Source: Gerris lacustris
Lineage: Eukaryota > Arthropoda > Insecta > Hemiptera > Gerridae
Assembly: GCA_951217055.1 (NCBI GenBank)
Contig: OX578276.1
Coordinates: 152,637,012-152,701,011, forward strand
Direction of reading: 5' to 3'
Length of the DNA stretch: 64,000 nucleotides
The notes under the pieces: generated by a model
What the model was told of the DNA's origin: nothing
The model's input: only the letters and a program-made list of their open reading frames with translations
Database searches by the model: none
Part shown: one piece after another, positions 43,516 to 54,639 of the stretch
Layout of the letters: each line of letters opens with the position of its first letter
How positions within the stretch are numbered: the first letter of the stretch is position 1
Position numbers and translations under genes: made by a program

Positions 43516-44104
43516 TTAGTTTTGCTTCCGAGCTTACCGAAGGAGGAAAGCTATGTCACAAAAATACGTTCTGGAAAACGAACATTTTTTATGTCTCCGA
43601 TTTAGAGGTGGTTAGAGATAGATATTTATTTGGAACCAAAATTCCTAAGCAGAAATTCGTTTCAGACATCAGGGAGCATTTGTAGTTCCGTGTCTGTCTG
43701 TCGGTCTGTCACTCAATTTTTTGAAACCAACATATCTTAAAAACTGCTTGTTCGATGTTATTGAACATTGGATGGTGGTCTGCGCTCTTTACATTTATGA
43801 AATTAATACTTAAATTCATAATTGGCACACAAAAAATTGATAGACAGACAGACAGACAGGGAACCAATTTTGCAAATGTAAAGAGCGCAGTTGGTTGAAA
43901 TTAATTTGGGGCTGTCTGCGGGCTATTTTCGACAAACCATCCAAATTTCATTATAAGGTGTTGAGCACTTTTGAAGATATAAGTGTAAATAAATGTATGT
44001 TTGTGCGCATGTGGAATGTGGAAGATAAAAATATGGGCGCAGAAGGTTGAAACTTATATGGGATCAACAATGAGCTAATTATGACTTACCATCCAAATTC
44101 CATT

Positions 44105-44509
44105 ATTTACTTACTTACTGTCGAACTCCTTATCATAGCACAACACCAGAATTCAGGATGTAGCTTGCGGTCCGCCGGAGGCATTCCAGGTTTTCGGGGT
44201 AAAGCTTCTCCTGGGTAGTTAGTTGTAGCACCTGGCCATGTCTCTTCTCTTACGTGAGTGAGTCTGGGGCAATCTTGTAGAATGTGGAATACGGTCTCCG
44301 GTCCCTCGCCACACTCGCAGGCATCATTTTCTCCTATTTTAAATTTGTGGTAAAGGTGGGCTTTTAGTCGGCAGTGCCCACTGCGTAACCTGAATATCAC
44401 TACCTGTTCCTTTCTCGTTAGCTGGTAGAAAGGATCTTTTTTGTCCCAATCAGGGTATTCTCTCTGCCACTTCTTTAAGTAGTGTGTTTTTACAAGGGAG
44501 CGGGCCTCC
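44105..44509 (-). mobile_element. 5'-truncated LINE with 12-bp duplication and TAAG tail
   Basis: CCAAATTCCATT occurs at 44093-44104 and 44510-44521. On the minus strand the 405-bp insert ends in TAAGTAAGTAAAT, the short-repeat tail used by some LINE clades (I/ingi-like, RTE) in place of poly-A. Confidence 0.88.
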
Positions 44510-44520
44510 CCAAATTCCAT
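44107..44520 (-). pseudogene. LINE ORF2 C-terminal fragment
   Basis: The 137-codon frame carries RLRSGHCRLKAHLYHKFK and CECGEGPETVFHILQDCP, the Cys/His C-terminal region (HCRL...C.CG...T..H.L..CP) that follows RNase H in I-like LINE proteins. The ATG is not native: it comes from the duplicated target (CAT at 44518-44520). The stop TAA comes from the TAAG tail. The frame only looks like a small gene. Confidence 0.82.
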
Positions 44521-44575
44521 TAAAATCGGAAGAGTTATATGTTGGTTTGCAAAAATAGGTAATGGAGTATTTATC

Positions 44576-45030
44576 TTTTTCCCACTACAATATCTCGAAA
44601 ACAGTTTATCTCACTTCAAACATGCATAGGACCTTTTTTATGCAAAATTATGTGAAAAATATTTTGCTAATAACACTTATCTTCAAAAAAATAAACTGTT
44701 TTGCGTGAAAAGTTAAAAAAGTAAATTTCGGTGGGGGGAACTTTACTGTTTCTTACTACTACACCCCTTAAGAGTGTTTTCACAAAGGTTCAAAACTTTA
44801 TAAAGTCAGTCTGTTTATCATTTCCTCCATTTGCTGTTTTTTCTACTTACTTACCTGGACTATAAAAACTTTTTTTTTTTTTTTTTAATTTGATAACAAA
44901 ACAAATAAACAACCACCTGTTGTACACTTTTTAAATATGTTTAAAAAAAATAAATTAAATGAGATATAATGGAATTTAAATACAGTATCAATAGCTGTAG
45001 GAGAATAATTTCATTTGGCGCACTGACTTT
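44576..45030. other. No gene seen
   Basis: AT-rich, with a T-run at about 44868-44886. Confidence 0.4.
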
Positions 45031-45034
45031 TTAT

Positions 45035-45800
45035 TTGAACGAAATTCCTTGTGGCACGTTCTGGAGCCCAGGAGTGAATCCGAAAAAACGACCAAAATCA
45101 CCGTCACAAAATAACCGTCACGCAAAATCCGTCACGAAATCTACAGATGACTAAAAGATCACCGAGTAAGATGAAATTTGGTACACATGGTCATTTTACC
45201 AATGCCCAGGCTGAGTTCGTCGGAAAACGTTATCTGCCCAAGCGTTCACGCGCAACGCTCGCGTAAACGTAAGCTTGAAAAGACGGGAAAATGTGTTATT
45301 CAGGAAGCCTGTTTCTTGACTTGTTTTGATTATTTTTGTTATATATGTCAAAAATGTCACTTTGTTTTGTAAATAAATAAAATATAATCATGTAAAATTT
45401 CACCCTGATACAAGCAGAAGCTGTATAGTAGGGAAGAGATATATTTTAAATTAATTGGCCGGGTAGGTAGAAAACAGTCCTATTTCAATCCAAACTCCTT
45501 TAACAAACATACTCTTTTACTATAAACTCATCATGATCAACTTTTTTCTTATATTCAATATATATTTATAGTAAGACGCTAGCTTTAATTATACAAATAA
45601 TGATTTTCTTTTAATTTTGCCTTAACTCTGCTAGGTACAAACAGTTCGTTACTTTTAATTTTGTCTCTTTTCTAACTCCGCCATGTATAAGTAGTTAGCA
45701 ATGTATACGTACTTAGCAGTGTGATTTTATTATAATATATATTTAATGAAAAATGTAAGGAACTTCGTTCCTACCGGGTGTCCCGCGACACCACACGGAT
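45035..45800 (+). mobile_element. Rolling-circle-like element H2, plus-strand copy
   Basis: Left end AAATTCCTTGTGGCACGTTC, body with GTACACATGGTCATTTTACC, right end TAAGGAACTTCGTTCC and GTGTCCCGCGACAC. The right end can form two hairpins (GGAAC/GTTCC and GTGTC/GACAC); AAGTTCCTTA, the word just inside it, is inverted at the other end. Confidence 0.65.
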
Positions 45801-45894
45801 TTTTTTTATTAATTTATACGATAACCTATTAATTTAATGAGGAATTAATATTGTCTAATAATTCGTACGATTAATGTGACGCCCTTGTAGCATG

Positions 45895-45914
45895 GGGGGG
45901 GGGGGGGGGGGGTT
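45895..45914 (+). repeat. Poly-G run
   Basis: About 18-19 consecutive G. Confidence 0.95.
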
Positions 45915-46825
45915 GTAACACTCCAAGCAGTGAATTCACTGAGTGGCGGCCGCTTTACTGGTGAAGTGAGCAGGGGGCCGGGCCCCTTTGTAAATTAGAA
46001 AAAAAATTCTAACAGCACGATTTTAAAATTTAAATTTATTGTCATTAAAAGCACAGGATCAGTGAAAGTTTCAGCTTTATAAGAAAGTTGTAAAGTCAAT
46101 TAATATGTGTACTTTACAAACAATGTTAAATTAAACCATGCAAATAAAAAAAACCTAAAATAATTAAATACTCACATACACATGGTTTTAATATAAATTT
46201 CTAAATGTAAATTTTGAACGGTAAAAATGAATCAAAGTATTCCCGAGTTTGTTTAATGATTACTTGGCACCATATGCCTAATCAATAACAGTCATGCGCA
46301 ATCTGGTTGGTTCTTATCACCTTGTGCAGTACACGGTAATGCCTACCACCCGTCACACTAACACACGTATACCGGCCCCATGTCCACAACTATTTCCGGT
46401 TCGAAACCAACCTATTTTCAATTTATTCTTTTTTTGCAAATTGTACCATGAACATAGTTTCCGGCAGTATTAAATCGATGTTATACTTACGACCTGAGTG
46501 AGATTATGATTTGAAAAACAATTATAACTAACAGGTAAATTAACAGGAACGATAACAGAGGTTTTAATTATATTGACATTTTAGTAGAGTCAACAAAGCT
46601 CTGATTTGTGCATATTGTTGAACTTAATTGAACTGGATTTGAAGTGAAACTTCTTTAGAGTATATTGACTTGAATGAAACGACATCGTGAAACGAAGTTC
46701 GCGTTTCGAGACTCGTCCAAGTGTTTCACTTTCTGAAACAAGATTATCTCTAATTATCTTGATAAGTCTAAAGGTTTTCCAGATATTTAACAATTAACAC
46801 AATATTTGCAAGGTCTGATGCCTAC
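45915..46825. other. No gene seen
   Basis: Unassigned AT-rich sequence. The frame at 46590-46793 is not recognisable. Confidence 0.45.
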
Positions 46826-46834
46826 CTCGGTGGT

Positions 46835-47195
46835 TCTAAAAACCTTATTTAGGTTTCGTAGCCAAAAATGAGGACCCTTTTACATCCCTGTGCTTGTCTG
46901 TCTGCCTGTAACGAGGATCTTCATTCATCCCTCTGCTTGGCTCTCTGTCTGTAACGAGGATTCTTATTATACATTTCCTGTGCTTGTCTTTAACGAGGAC
47001 CCTCATTCATCCCTCTTTTTGTCTGTCTGTAACGAGGACCTTTATATATCCCTGTGCTTGTCTGTAACGAGGACCCTTATATATTCCTGTGCTTGTCTGA
47101 CTGTCTGTAAAGAGGACCCTTATACATCCTTGTGGTTGTCTGTCTGTCTGTAACGAGGACCCTTATACATTCCTGTGCTTGTCTGTCTGGAACGC
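46835..47195 (+). repeat. About 40-bp minisatellite grown from an H3-like head
   Basis: It starts like an H3 tip (TTTAGGTTTCGTAGCC), then repeats GTAACGAGGACCCTTATACA plus TCCCTGTGCTTGTCTGTCT about eight times with small variations, to 47195. The unit comprises the GTCY microsatellite and its flank. The 87-codon frame at 46890-47153 is a by-product. Confidence 0.8.
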
Positions 47196-47256
47196 ACCTG
47201 ATTTCCAAAAGTATGCAACACAAAAAATTTTAAACTTTGAAGGTAGGTAGGTAGAT

Positions 47257-47430
47257 TTGAACTTTGGGAGGTTTTGTAACAACCCAAATAGCTGGTTGCT
47301 GAATGCAAAAGCTATCTTGGACACTTGGACAGCTATCGTGAACACTCTTGGACAACTCAACAAGTTACAACTGATATGGGTTCCTGGACATTGTGGCATT
47401 GAGGGGAATGAGTTGCTGGAAGAGGGGGGG
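47257..47430 (+). pseudogene. LINE RNase H fragment
   Basis: The frame contains KLQLIWVPGHCGIEGNELLE, the diagnostic RNase H block (W-x-P-G-H-x-G-I-x-G-N-E) of I/Jockey/R1-type LINE proteins. The catalytic Asp that usually follows is replaced; the sequence then turns into G-rich repeat DNA at 47425. Only about 55 codons are homologous. Confidence 0.72.
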
Positions 47431-47439
47431 GGGGACTTT

Positions 47440-47850
47440 AGAGATAGAGATGGTTGGAGGTGGTTAGAGTCCAGTTGGTTTAGGCTAGACGCATCTACTA
47501 CAGCCAAACGACATACATTTTTAAAAATCTTTTTTGGAGGGAACCTAAAAGGTGGAAAAGGTGGTTAGAGTTGGTTAGAGGTGTTTAGAGTGTTAATATC
47601 GTCTACTATAGACTGCAGATGACTTTTAGAAATTTTTTAAAATTGACCATCTTTGGGAAGAACCTTAGAGGTGGTCAAAGATAATTAGAGGTAATTATTA
47701 TAAGTGGTTAGAGGTGTTTAGAGTGTTAGTATCGTCTACTATAGACTGCAGATGACTTTGAGAAATTTTTCAAAATTGGCCATCCTTGGGGAGAACCTTA
47801 GAGGTGGTCAAAGATGATTAGAGGTAATTATTATAAGTGGTTAGAGATGG
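47440..47850 (+). repeat. Higher-order repeat, about 125-bp units
   Basis: ATCGTCTACTATAGACTGCA and GATGACTTT...GAGAAATTTTT recur at 47597 and 47731 with flanking GTTAGAGGTGTTTAGAGTGT; each unit ends in GGTTAGAG words leading into the decamer array. Confidence 0.8.
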
Positions 47851-48400
47851 TTAGAGGTGGTTAGAGGTGGTTAGAGATGGTTAAGGGTGGTTAGAGGTGG
47901 TTAGAGATGGTTAGAGATGGTTAGAGGTGGTTAGAGGTGGTTAGAGATGGTTAGAGGTGGTTAGAGGTGGTTAGAGGTAATTATTATAAGTAGTTAGAGA
48001 TGGTTAGAGGTGGTTAGAGGTGGTTATAGATGGTTAAGGGTGGTTAGAGGTGGTTAGAGATGGTTAGAGATGGTTAGAGGTGGTTAGAGGTGGTTAGAGA
48101 TGGTTAGAGGTGGTTAGAGGTGGTTACAGGTGGTTAGAGATGGTTAGAGGTGGTTAGAGGTGGTTAGAGGTGGTTAGAGATGGTTAGAGATGGTTAGAGG
48201 TGGTTAGAGGGGGTTAGAGGTGGTTAGAGGCGGTTAGAGGTGGTTAGAGGCGGTTAGAGGTGGTTAGAGGTGGTTAGAGGTGGTTAGAGATGGTTAGAGA
48301 TGGTTAGAGATGGTTAGAGGTGGTTAGAGGGGGTTAGAGGTGGTTAGAGGCGGTTAGAGGTGGTTAGAGGCGGTTAGAGGTGGTTACAGGTGGTTAGAGA
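47850..48400 (+). repeat. 10-bp minisatellite (TTAGAGGTGG)n
   Basis: About 55 tandem copies with A/G, C and AC variants at fixed positions. Larger periods are visible: blocks such as GGGGTTAGAGGTGGTTAGAG recur at about 48205 and 48325. Confidence 0.95.
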
Positions 48401-49385
48401 AGGTTTGACACACGAACTAAAGACTTAAAAAAAGATTATTGCTTTTAAAATAAAATCAATTTATTTAATCAAAGATCGTTATATATGATATTTTATAAAG
48501 TTTTTAAGTGTCAAGCATTGGTTATTTTCTATTTAATACAATACTGGGTTAAATTTCGTTGATTGTACAGCCACTACGGAAAATTATGTTGCTAAAGTAA
48601 CAAGATTGAAACTTTATAATTGAGTCATTTAGTAGAACTTACCTATTGAACTCGGATTAAATTGAGTTTAATTATAAACTAAGATTAAATCTAAGTTATA
48701 CCAAAACTTTACTCTATTTAAATTCTAAATCTGACTTTAGTTTTGAAACTGTTAGATCTCTGATATCCACCCTTAGACTGTTTTTAAAAAACCAATAAAA
48801 TTAATACTTTTATAAACTTCAAAGTAAAATAAAAAAGGTTATTTCTATCGTATAAAAAACCAATAATAAAATTTAATAATAAAAATAAAAAATCATAAAC
48901 TTCAAAAACCTTAAAAAATAAATTAACGAAATTATATTAGGTATTATTTTATAAAATATTTACATATATATTTTTTCTTTTTAAAAAGAAAACTTCTAAG
49001 ACTCTTTCCCAATAGTGTGTAAGTTAGTTTTTTTATACATTTTTCCCAAAGCCGTAGTATAAAAGGCCGAACGTAATTGGCGAGGTGGTTAATTTATTTT
49101 TTTAGGCCGATTTTAAGCTAAATGAAGGGATAATGGTGGACCGAGCTTTTGTTAATATAAAATGTTTAATTTTACAATATTTCCGTCTTCGTCTCTAAGG
49201 GCTTCTTAAACGACAGACCCTCTTAACAACCAATTATATTAAATTAACTTTTTCCCTTTTATTTATTTTATAATATGATGTCCTTTTTTCTAATTTCTTT
49301 TCTATAGTATTTGGATAGGTTTGAGTTTAGTTGAGCAGCTTACTAATTAATAAATTTTACTAATTAGTCTTCACATTGACAATTT
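48401..49385. other. AT-rich sequence, no gene seen
   Basis: Nothing recognised over about 1 kb. Confidence 0.5.
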
Positions 49386-49389
49386 ATAT

Positions 49390-50140
49390 ATTAAAAAAAT
49401 ACGTGAGGTGTCGCTGGACACCCGATAGAAAGTTCCTTACATTTTTCATTAAATATTAATTATAAAATCACACTGGCGGAGTTAGAAAAGAGACAAAATT
49501 AAAAGTAACGAACTGTTTGTACCTAGCAGAGTTAAGGCAAAATTAAAAGAAAATCATTATTTATATAATTAGCAAGCGTCTCACTGTAAATATATATTGA
49601 ATATAAGAAAAAAGTTGATCATGATGGGTTTATAGTGAAAGAGTATGTTTGTTAAAGGAGTTTGGATTGAAATAGGACTGTTTTCTACCTACCCGGCAAA
49701 TTAATTTAAAATATTATAAAATATATCTCTTCCCTACTCTACAGCTTCTACTTGTATCAGGGTGAAATTTTACATGATTATATTTTATTTATTTACAAAA
49801 CAAAGTGACATTTTTGACATATATAACCAAAATTAATAATCAAAACAAGTCAAGTAACAGGCTTCCTTAATAACACTTTTTCCCGTCTTTTGAAGCTTAA
49901 GTTTAAGCGAGCGTTGCGCGTGAACGCTTGGGCGGATAACGTTTTTCGACGAACTCAGCCTGGGCATTGGTAAAATGAACATGTGTACCAAATTTCATCT
50001 AACTCGGTGATCTTTTACTCAAGTTATCGTCATCTGTAGATTTCGTGACGGATTTTGCGTGACGGTGATTTTGGTCGTTTTTTCGGATTCACTCCCGGGC
50101 TCCAGTACGTGCCATAAGGAACTTTGTGCCAAAAGCCAAA
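49390..50140 (-). mobile_element. Rolling-circle-like element H2, minus-strand copy
   Basis: Hairpin end GTGTCGCTGGACAC at the left, body colinear with the complement of 45035-45800, and right end GCCATAAGGAACTTTGTGCC. Shares a roughly 250-bp core with H1 (GTACCAAATTTCA...ACTCAAGTTATCGTCA), although the ends of the two families differ. Confidence 0.68.
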
Positions 50141-50495
50141 TACCTTCTGACTTTCTTACTCTTCACCTTTACGATAACTGTAAAACGGCTGCACCTATTA
50201 CTATGAAACTTAGTAGGTAGGTCTCTCATAGCTCTTAGGTGCTCTTTAAGAAATATTTTTGCGATCCACCATCTTGATTCTAGATGGTGACCATTTATTT
50301 GAAAAATATTGAATCATGGATATGTTTTTTGGCATTGAATCAATTTATCGACTTTTCAATGTTTTTCCCGTGAAGTGGTGAAAATTAGTATACATCTGTT
50401 TAATTTATATAGAAGATGGATCTTAAAGTGTAAAATTAAAAAAACAAATATTCCATTTTGATTACAATTTAGTCCACTAGGAGCTCTGAAATCAT
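50141..50495. other. Unassigned repeat-like sequence
   Basis: Contains AAAACGGCTGCACCTATTAC and similar phrases common in rolling-circle and related repeats, but no ends. Confidence 0.35.
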
Positions 50496-50498
50496 TTT

Positions 50499-51760
50499 AT
50501 TAGGGTCCGTAGGCAAAACCAAGGACCCTTATATTTTCCTGCATGTGTCTGTCCGTCCGTCCAGTCGCCTGCTTTCACGGCTACTCCTTTCGTCCGATCA
50601 CTTTGAAATTAGGCATGTATGTGTCTTGTACCTACCCACATATTTTAAATATATAGCGACTTAAAAAAAATATTTTTCAAAAAAAGTAGGGTAAAAAAAC
50701 TTAAGGGTTAAAAATTGTTTATTTTTTTTACGACACCGTGAGGGGTATCATATGAAAGGGTACGTCGAGCTGATTACAAAAATATATAATTCTTTGGTTA
50801 TAACTTTGATAGGGCGAGCGTAGGCGAGTTTTAAGCGAGTGTGAAACGTGCCCCCCCCCCCCCCTCTATCTCGCTTATGTGAAGTGCAAAAAATCTGAAA
50901 AAAAATCCTGAACATTCTTCGACCAAAAGTAAAGATACCTCGTTTTGGAAATTTCGAAAAAAATATTATTTTATTTTTTATTGACAAAATACGTTTTTTT
51001 ATCATTATGGTCTTTTCGATGTATTTATGTGGTTGAAGTTCGGTTCATTAAAAAATACTTTATTGGAAGTTTGTTTATGTGTTTTGAGAATATCATACCC
51101 ATAGGATAGTTCAAAGTAAGCTTTTTAGCATTTTTAAAAACACCATCAATAGGGTACTACTTAAACTATACAGTGTTGCTTACGGACCCTCGCTGTGTGC
51201 TTACTAGCACGCACTTGACCTGTTTATATAAAATGTAGATTTTCTAACGCCTAAACATAGTCGAAGTTCTTCAATGAATACAAGTGAAAACCAATCTACT
51301 TCCTATTAATGTTCTAACTTCCTAGCATGATACTTAAGATAGGCTGACATTTTTCATGTCGTTTATTGAAACTTTAGCCCACCTATGTTCAAAATATTGT
51401 ACTATAAATGAAAACCTATCGACCTCCAGTTAAATCTTAAATAATCCAATTCTGGCATGACATTTAATATTGAGGATTTTTTTTTCTTACACCCTATAAA
51501 TATTTAATTTAACTTGTCGTTATTACCGATAAAAATCATTGTGACCTTCCGGGGTATTGAACAAGGGTCACCTACTCTACTCCCCTTACTCTACTCTGTT
51601 TGGGGGAGCCTTCCATCTAAATTTGTTTTGCCTTTTACCTTTATACAGGGTGGGATAGGGAAATAATCAAATATTATTTCAGAATATAATAATGTATATG
51701 CTTAATAATCTACAAAACCCTAAAATGTACTGGTAAGCAAGTACTTCTCTGTGATTTTAT
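50499..51760 (+). mobile_element. Rolling-circle-like family H3, second copy
   Basis: 5' end TATTAGGGTCCGTAGG, a GTCTGTCCGTCCGTCC tract at about 50548-50563, and a 3' side with ATCTACAAAACCCTAAAATG, GTACTGGTAAGCAAGTAC and TTCTCTGTGATTTT, as in the copy ending at 34756. The interior is different and unexpanded. Its 5' tip belongs to a divergent subfamily. Confidence 0.65.
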
Positions 51761-52600
51761 CATTTTATTTTAAGAAATTAATTAAATAAGTTATTTTGGG
51801 AATCACTATGTTCGTGTTTGTCGAAGGTTTCTTTGGCCTTTTTTAGAAATAATAAATTAGTGAAAAATGAAACGTCCTAATTCGTTTCGTTCTGCTAAAA
51901 TTGATTAGCTGGAAATTTTGACCAATAAAATTACTCTACGTAATCAATTCCCGTCATCAAAGGATTAATAAACTGATATGGTATTTTCTCTCTCAAAGCA
52001 CTAGTTTTAATTGCAATCAAACTGTTTGAAATTATAACCCCCCCCCCCCTCATCCTCTCAACAGTTATCAATTTAATAATTGAATTATTACTCACTCAAA
52101 AGGGGCCCCCCAGGGGGGTATTATTTGTTGGGTTAAAGTTTATAGCTTTGAACTGTCAACTGTAGTTTATCTCTTGAAACATAGAGGAGGGTATGAAGGT
52201 ACTTCGAACGTGTCATCGTTTCAAAATATTATACCTTCGCATCTGCCCAGTAATTACTTTGTTTATATATATCCCAGCAATAAGGTACTTGTTTAATTAA
52301 TTTCCACAAGTTAGAGACCCACGTGCTGCCCCCCCCCCCCCCCCTAACAACTGATTAGACTTCTCTCAAAACCACTAGGAAATTTTCAACCTCCCCTCTT
52401 TTGACGAAATTTAAGGTAAACTTTTCAAATTTAAATTGATACTCAATGACCGGGAGTTGATAATGAATGTCAATATTACATGGAGTTTAATCCTTTGACT
52501 CTTTTTCCATTATTAATTATGATTATTTGTTGTTTGATAATATTATTTGATCAATTTCTATATATCTCTCTTAATTTCTTTTTAATTTAATGTCGGTTAA
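51761..52600. other. No gene seen; poly-C runs
   Basis: Poly-C at about 52031-52045 and 52327-52344. No coding homology. Confidence 0.45.
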
Positions 52601-52751
52601 AATTTGATTATGGAGGAAAAAAGTATGTTGTCAGTTTCTTTTTTTCCATGTAGGTTTTTTACTTCTAAGTATGTAGATATGATTTTTTCATTTATTTTTG
52701 AAAAAAATCGGGTACATGGTACCTCGGAACTTTTCCTCACTTTAGAGGCCA

Positions 52752-52794
52752 CTAAAGTGGCCTCTCCTGCTGCTTCACAGCAGGAGGAAGCATC
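52752..52794 (+). repeat. Two adjacent perfect stem-loops
   Basis: GAGGCCACTAAAGTGGCCTC is followed directly by CTCCTGCTGCTTCACAGCAG-GAG (9-bp stem, 5-base loop). They sit immediately before the 5S-like segment. Confidence 0.8.
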
Positions 52795-52836
52795 TCTGGG
52801 CGTGGTCAGTACATAGATGGGTGACCATTTTGAACT
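52785..52836 (+). repeat. 5S-rRNA-like segment (possible SINE3 relic)
   Basis: GGAAGCATCTCTGGGCGTGG followed by TCAGTACATAGATGGGTGAC and C corresponds to the central part of eukaryotic 5S rRNA containing the A box, intermediate element and C box of the internal pol III promoter. The 5' third and the 3' end of 5S rRNA are absent. A T-run at 52843-52847 could terminate pol III. Either a 5S-derived SINE or a 5S pseudogene fragment. Confidence 0.6.
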
Positions 52837-52849
52837 GGATGATTTTTCT

Positions 52850-53255
52850 TATCATATGTAAAAAAAACAACATTATTTTTACTTATTTATTTGAAGTTTT
52901 GCGGTATTTTGACAGATGTAAACAAACTTTGACGTCATCAAAATTATCGTACTAATGAATAATTTTATTCGCTTATAACTTTTAAACTAATAAATGGAAT
53001 TTCATCGGTTTTTTTTTTATATTTGTTCCTTATTTGTTTCCGGTTCCAACGATATGCTACATATGTCAAAAACATATTTTTACTTTCGGTATTATTAACC
53101 GTCAAAGTTTCAAAATTCAAAAATTGATAACTTCTAAATGGCGGCCAATATCAAATTGAAATTTGGTGGGCTTGTTTGTCATACAGGGAGGTACATTCGA
53201 GCCAAATTCAACTCGATAGTAGTAGTATTGGTCATTAGTAAGTTATGTAAGCGTA
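52850..53255. other. No gene seen
   Basis: Unassigned sequence between the 5S-like segment and the tandem array. Confidence 0.4.
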
Positions 53256-53261
53256 CGTCAA

Positions 53262-53660
53262 AGCGTGGGGGAAGTGTGCCCCATAGGGGGTGTCCCTCGC
53301 CCTGCTCCGTCCTCGAACCATAGATACATATCACATCATCATGACACAGATCGGACCCACATCAATCGGACCACATCAAAGAGTGGGGATAGAGTGCCCC
53401 ATAGGGGGTGTCCCTCGCCCTGCTCCGTCCTCGAACCATAGATACATATCACATCATCATGACACGGATCGGACCCACATCAACCGGACCACATCAAAGA
53501 ATGGGGATAGAGTGCCCCATAGGGGGTGTCCCTCGCCCTGCTCTGTCCTCGAACCATAGATACATATCACATCATCATGACACGGATCGGACCCACATCA
53601 ATCGGACCACATCAAAGAGTGGGGATAGAGTACCCCATAGGGGGTGTCCCTCGCGCTGCA
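53262..53660 (+). repeat. 118-bp tandem array
   Basis: GCCCCATAGGGGGTGTCCCT recurs at about 53277, 53395, 53513 and, as a variant, 53632. Units are nearly identical (few substitutions). The last unit runs into a tRNA-like SINE, whose B-box-bearing part resembles the repeat (GACACGGATCGGACCCAC versus GGCACGGGATCGAACCCACG). Open frames across the array are by-products of a near multiple-of-three pattern. Confidence 0.92.
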
Positions 53661-53693
53661 ATCGTCCACGATTCATAGATGCAATTAGAGTAT

Positions 53694-53780
53694 CATGGCA
53701 CGGGATCGAACCCACGACCTCGAGTCACCTCGACTTATTGATAGCTGGGCGAGCGCCTTAAAAGCCTCGGCCACGCTGGC
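53694..53780 (-). repeat. tRNA-derived SINE head (class II tRNA-like)
   Basis: On the minus strand GCCAGCGTGGCCGAGGCTTT, AAGGCGCTCGCC and, after a long variable region, GTCGTGGGTTCGATCCCGTG. The A and B boxes are close to consensus and the layout is that of Leu/Ser tRNAs. Acceptor pairing is lost, so this is a SINE or tRNA pseudogene, not a functional tRNA. Confidence 0.65.
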
Positions 53781-53799
53781 TTCCTTGAATACAATCCTA

Positions 53800-54600
53800 A
53801 CAACCGCAAATATTTATGTGGCGCGTACCACTAGACACGATCCCGCGTACCACAGTTTGGGAACTACAGGTTTAGTTTACCCTTCTCCTTCTTACTCACT
53901 GGACTAGCATTTTTTAACAAAACATTTTTAACAATTCAAGAAGATAATTGGTTGTTAAAAAAAAAACCTTTTAATTTAGTCTCTTTACTCCTTTGATAAA
54001 TTCTATTTTAAAATAACAATTTTATTCTTTGCTTTGAAATTTGTTTGTAATAAACTACAAATTTAAATTGTACAAACGTTTCAGTTGATTTAAACCTACA
54101 ATTCAATTAGAAAATTTTATTCCATTTTCAAGCTTTGTTAAAGGTGATGATAAATCAGAGAAAATGTAGTTAGACATAAAAATGGCTTTTAAGAGAAAAG
54201 TTAGTTAACAATCCAACTCACGATATGTTGGGTAAACATGCGACTTTTATATAAAAGTTATGAAACAATCACATGTTTGGTAAAGCTATAGAGCAAAGAA
54301 GATTCCTTTTTTTCTCTTTCTCTCTTTTCATTTAATTTAATCGTTTTTCCTCACGCAACAAAATAAATGTTGAAATTTAACCAATTAAAATATTATATAA
54401 AAATAGACTAATAAAACAACAATTGTTTATTTTTAAAATGTTATTATTAAGTGGATGTACTATCAACAAGGTTTTTAATAAGTCAAGAATAAAATTATAT
54501 AACTCTTTAATGAGTGGAAAGTACACTAATTGAGAAATATTGAATAAAAAGTATAAAGGACCATCACATTATTGGTCCGGGGTTCGTGGATTCGTAGCAA
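53800..54600. other. No gene seen
   Basis: AT-rich and unassigned. Confidence 0.45.
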
Positions 54601-54639
54601 GCGGATCTCGGTGCATATCCGATTATATAGTTAACGGCA

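Larger units (their letters stand above)
43516..44575. mobile_element. Family H4, inverted dimer
   Basis: The left half starts with the H4 hairpin (GCTTCCGAGCTTACCGAAGG) and runs to about 43790; the right half runs in the opposite orientation. They meet at CTGCGCTCTTTACATTT (43780-43796) and AAATGTAAAGAGCGCAG (43876-43892), a perfect 17-bp inverted pair around about 80 bases with a (GACA)n tract. The right half is split by a LINE fragment. Confidence 0.65.

Noticed and set aside
44107..44520. Small host gene
   Set aside because: Its start comes from a target duplication and its stop from a LINE tail; the protein is a LINE C-terminus.
46890..47153. 87-codon frame with repeated Cys/Ser/Val words
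   Set aside because: By-product of the 40-bp minisatellite.
47850..48400. Telomere array
   Set aside because: The unit is TTAGAGGTGG, not TTAGG, and it lies between ordinary repeat sequences.
53290..53761. Two overlapping repetitive frames (89 and 117 codons)
   Set aside because: By-products of the 118-bp array; the repeat encodes the same words in several frames.
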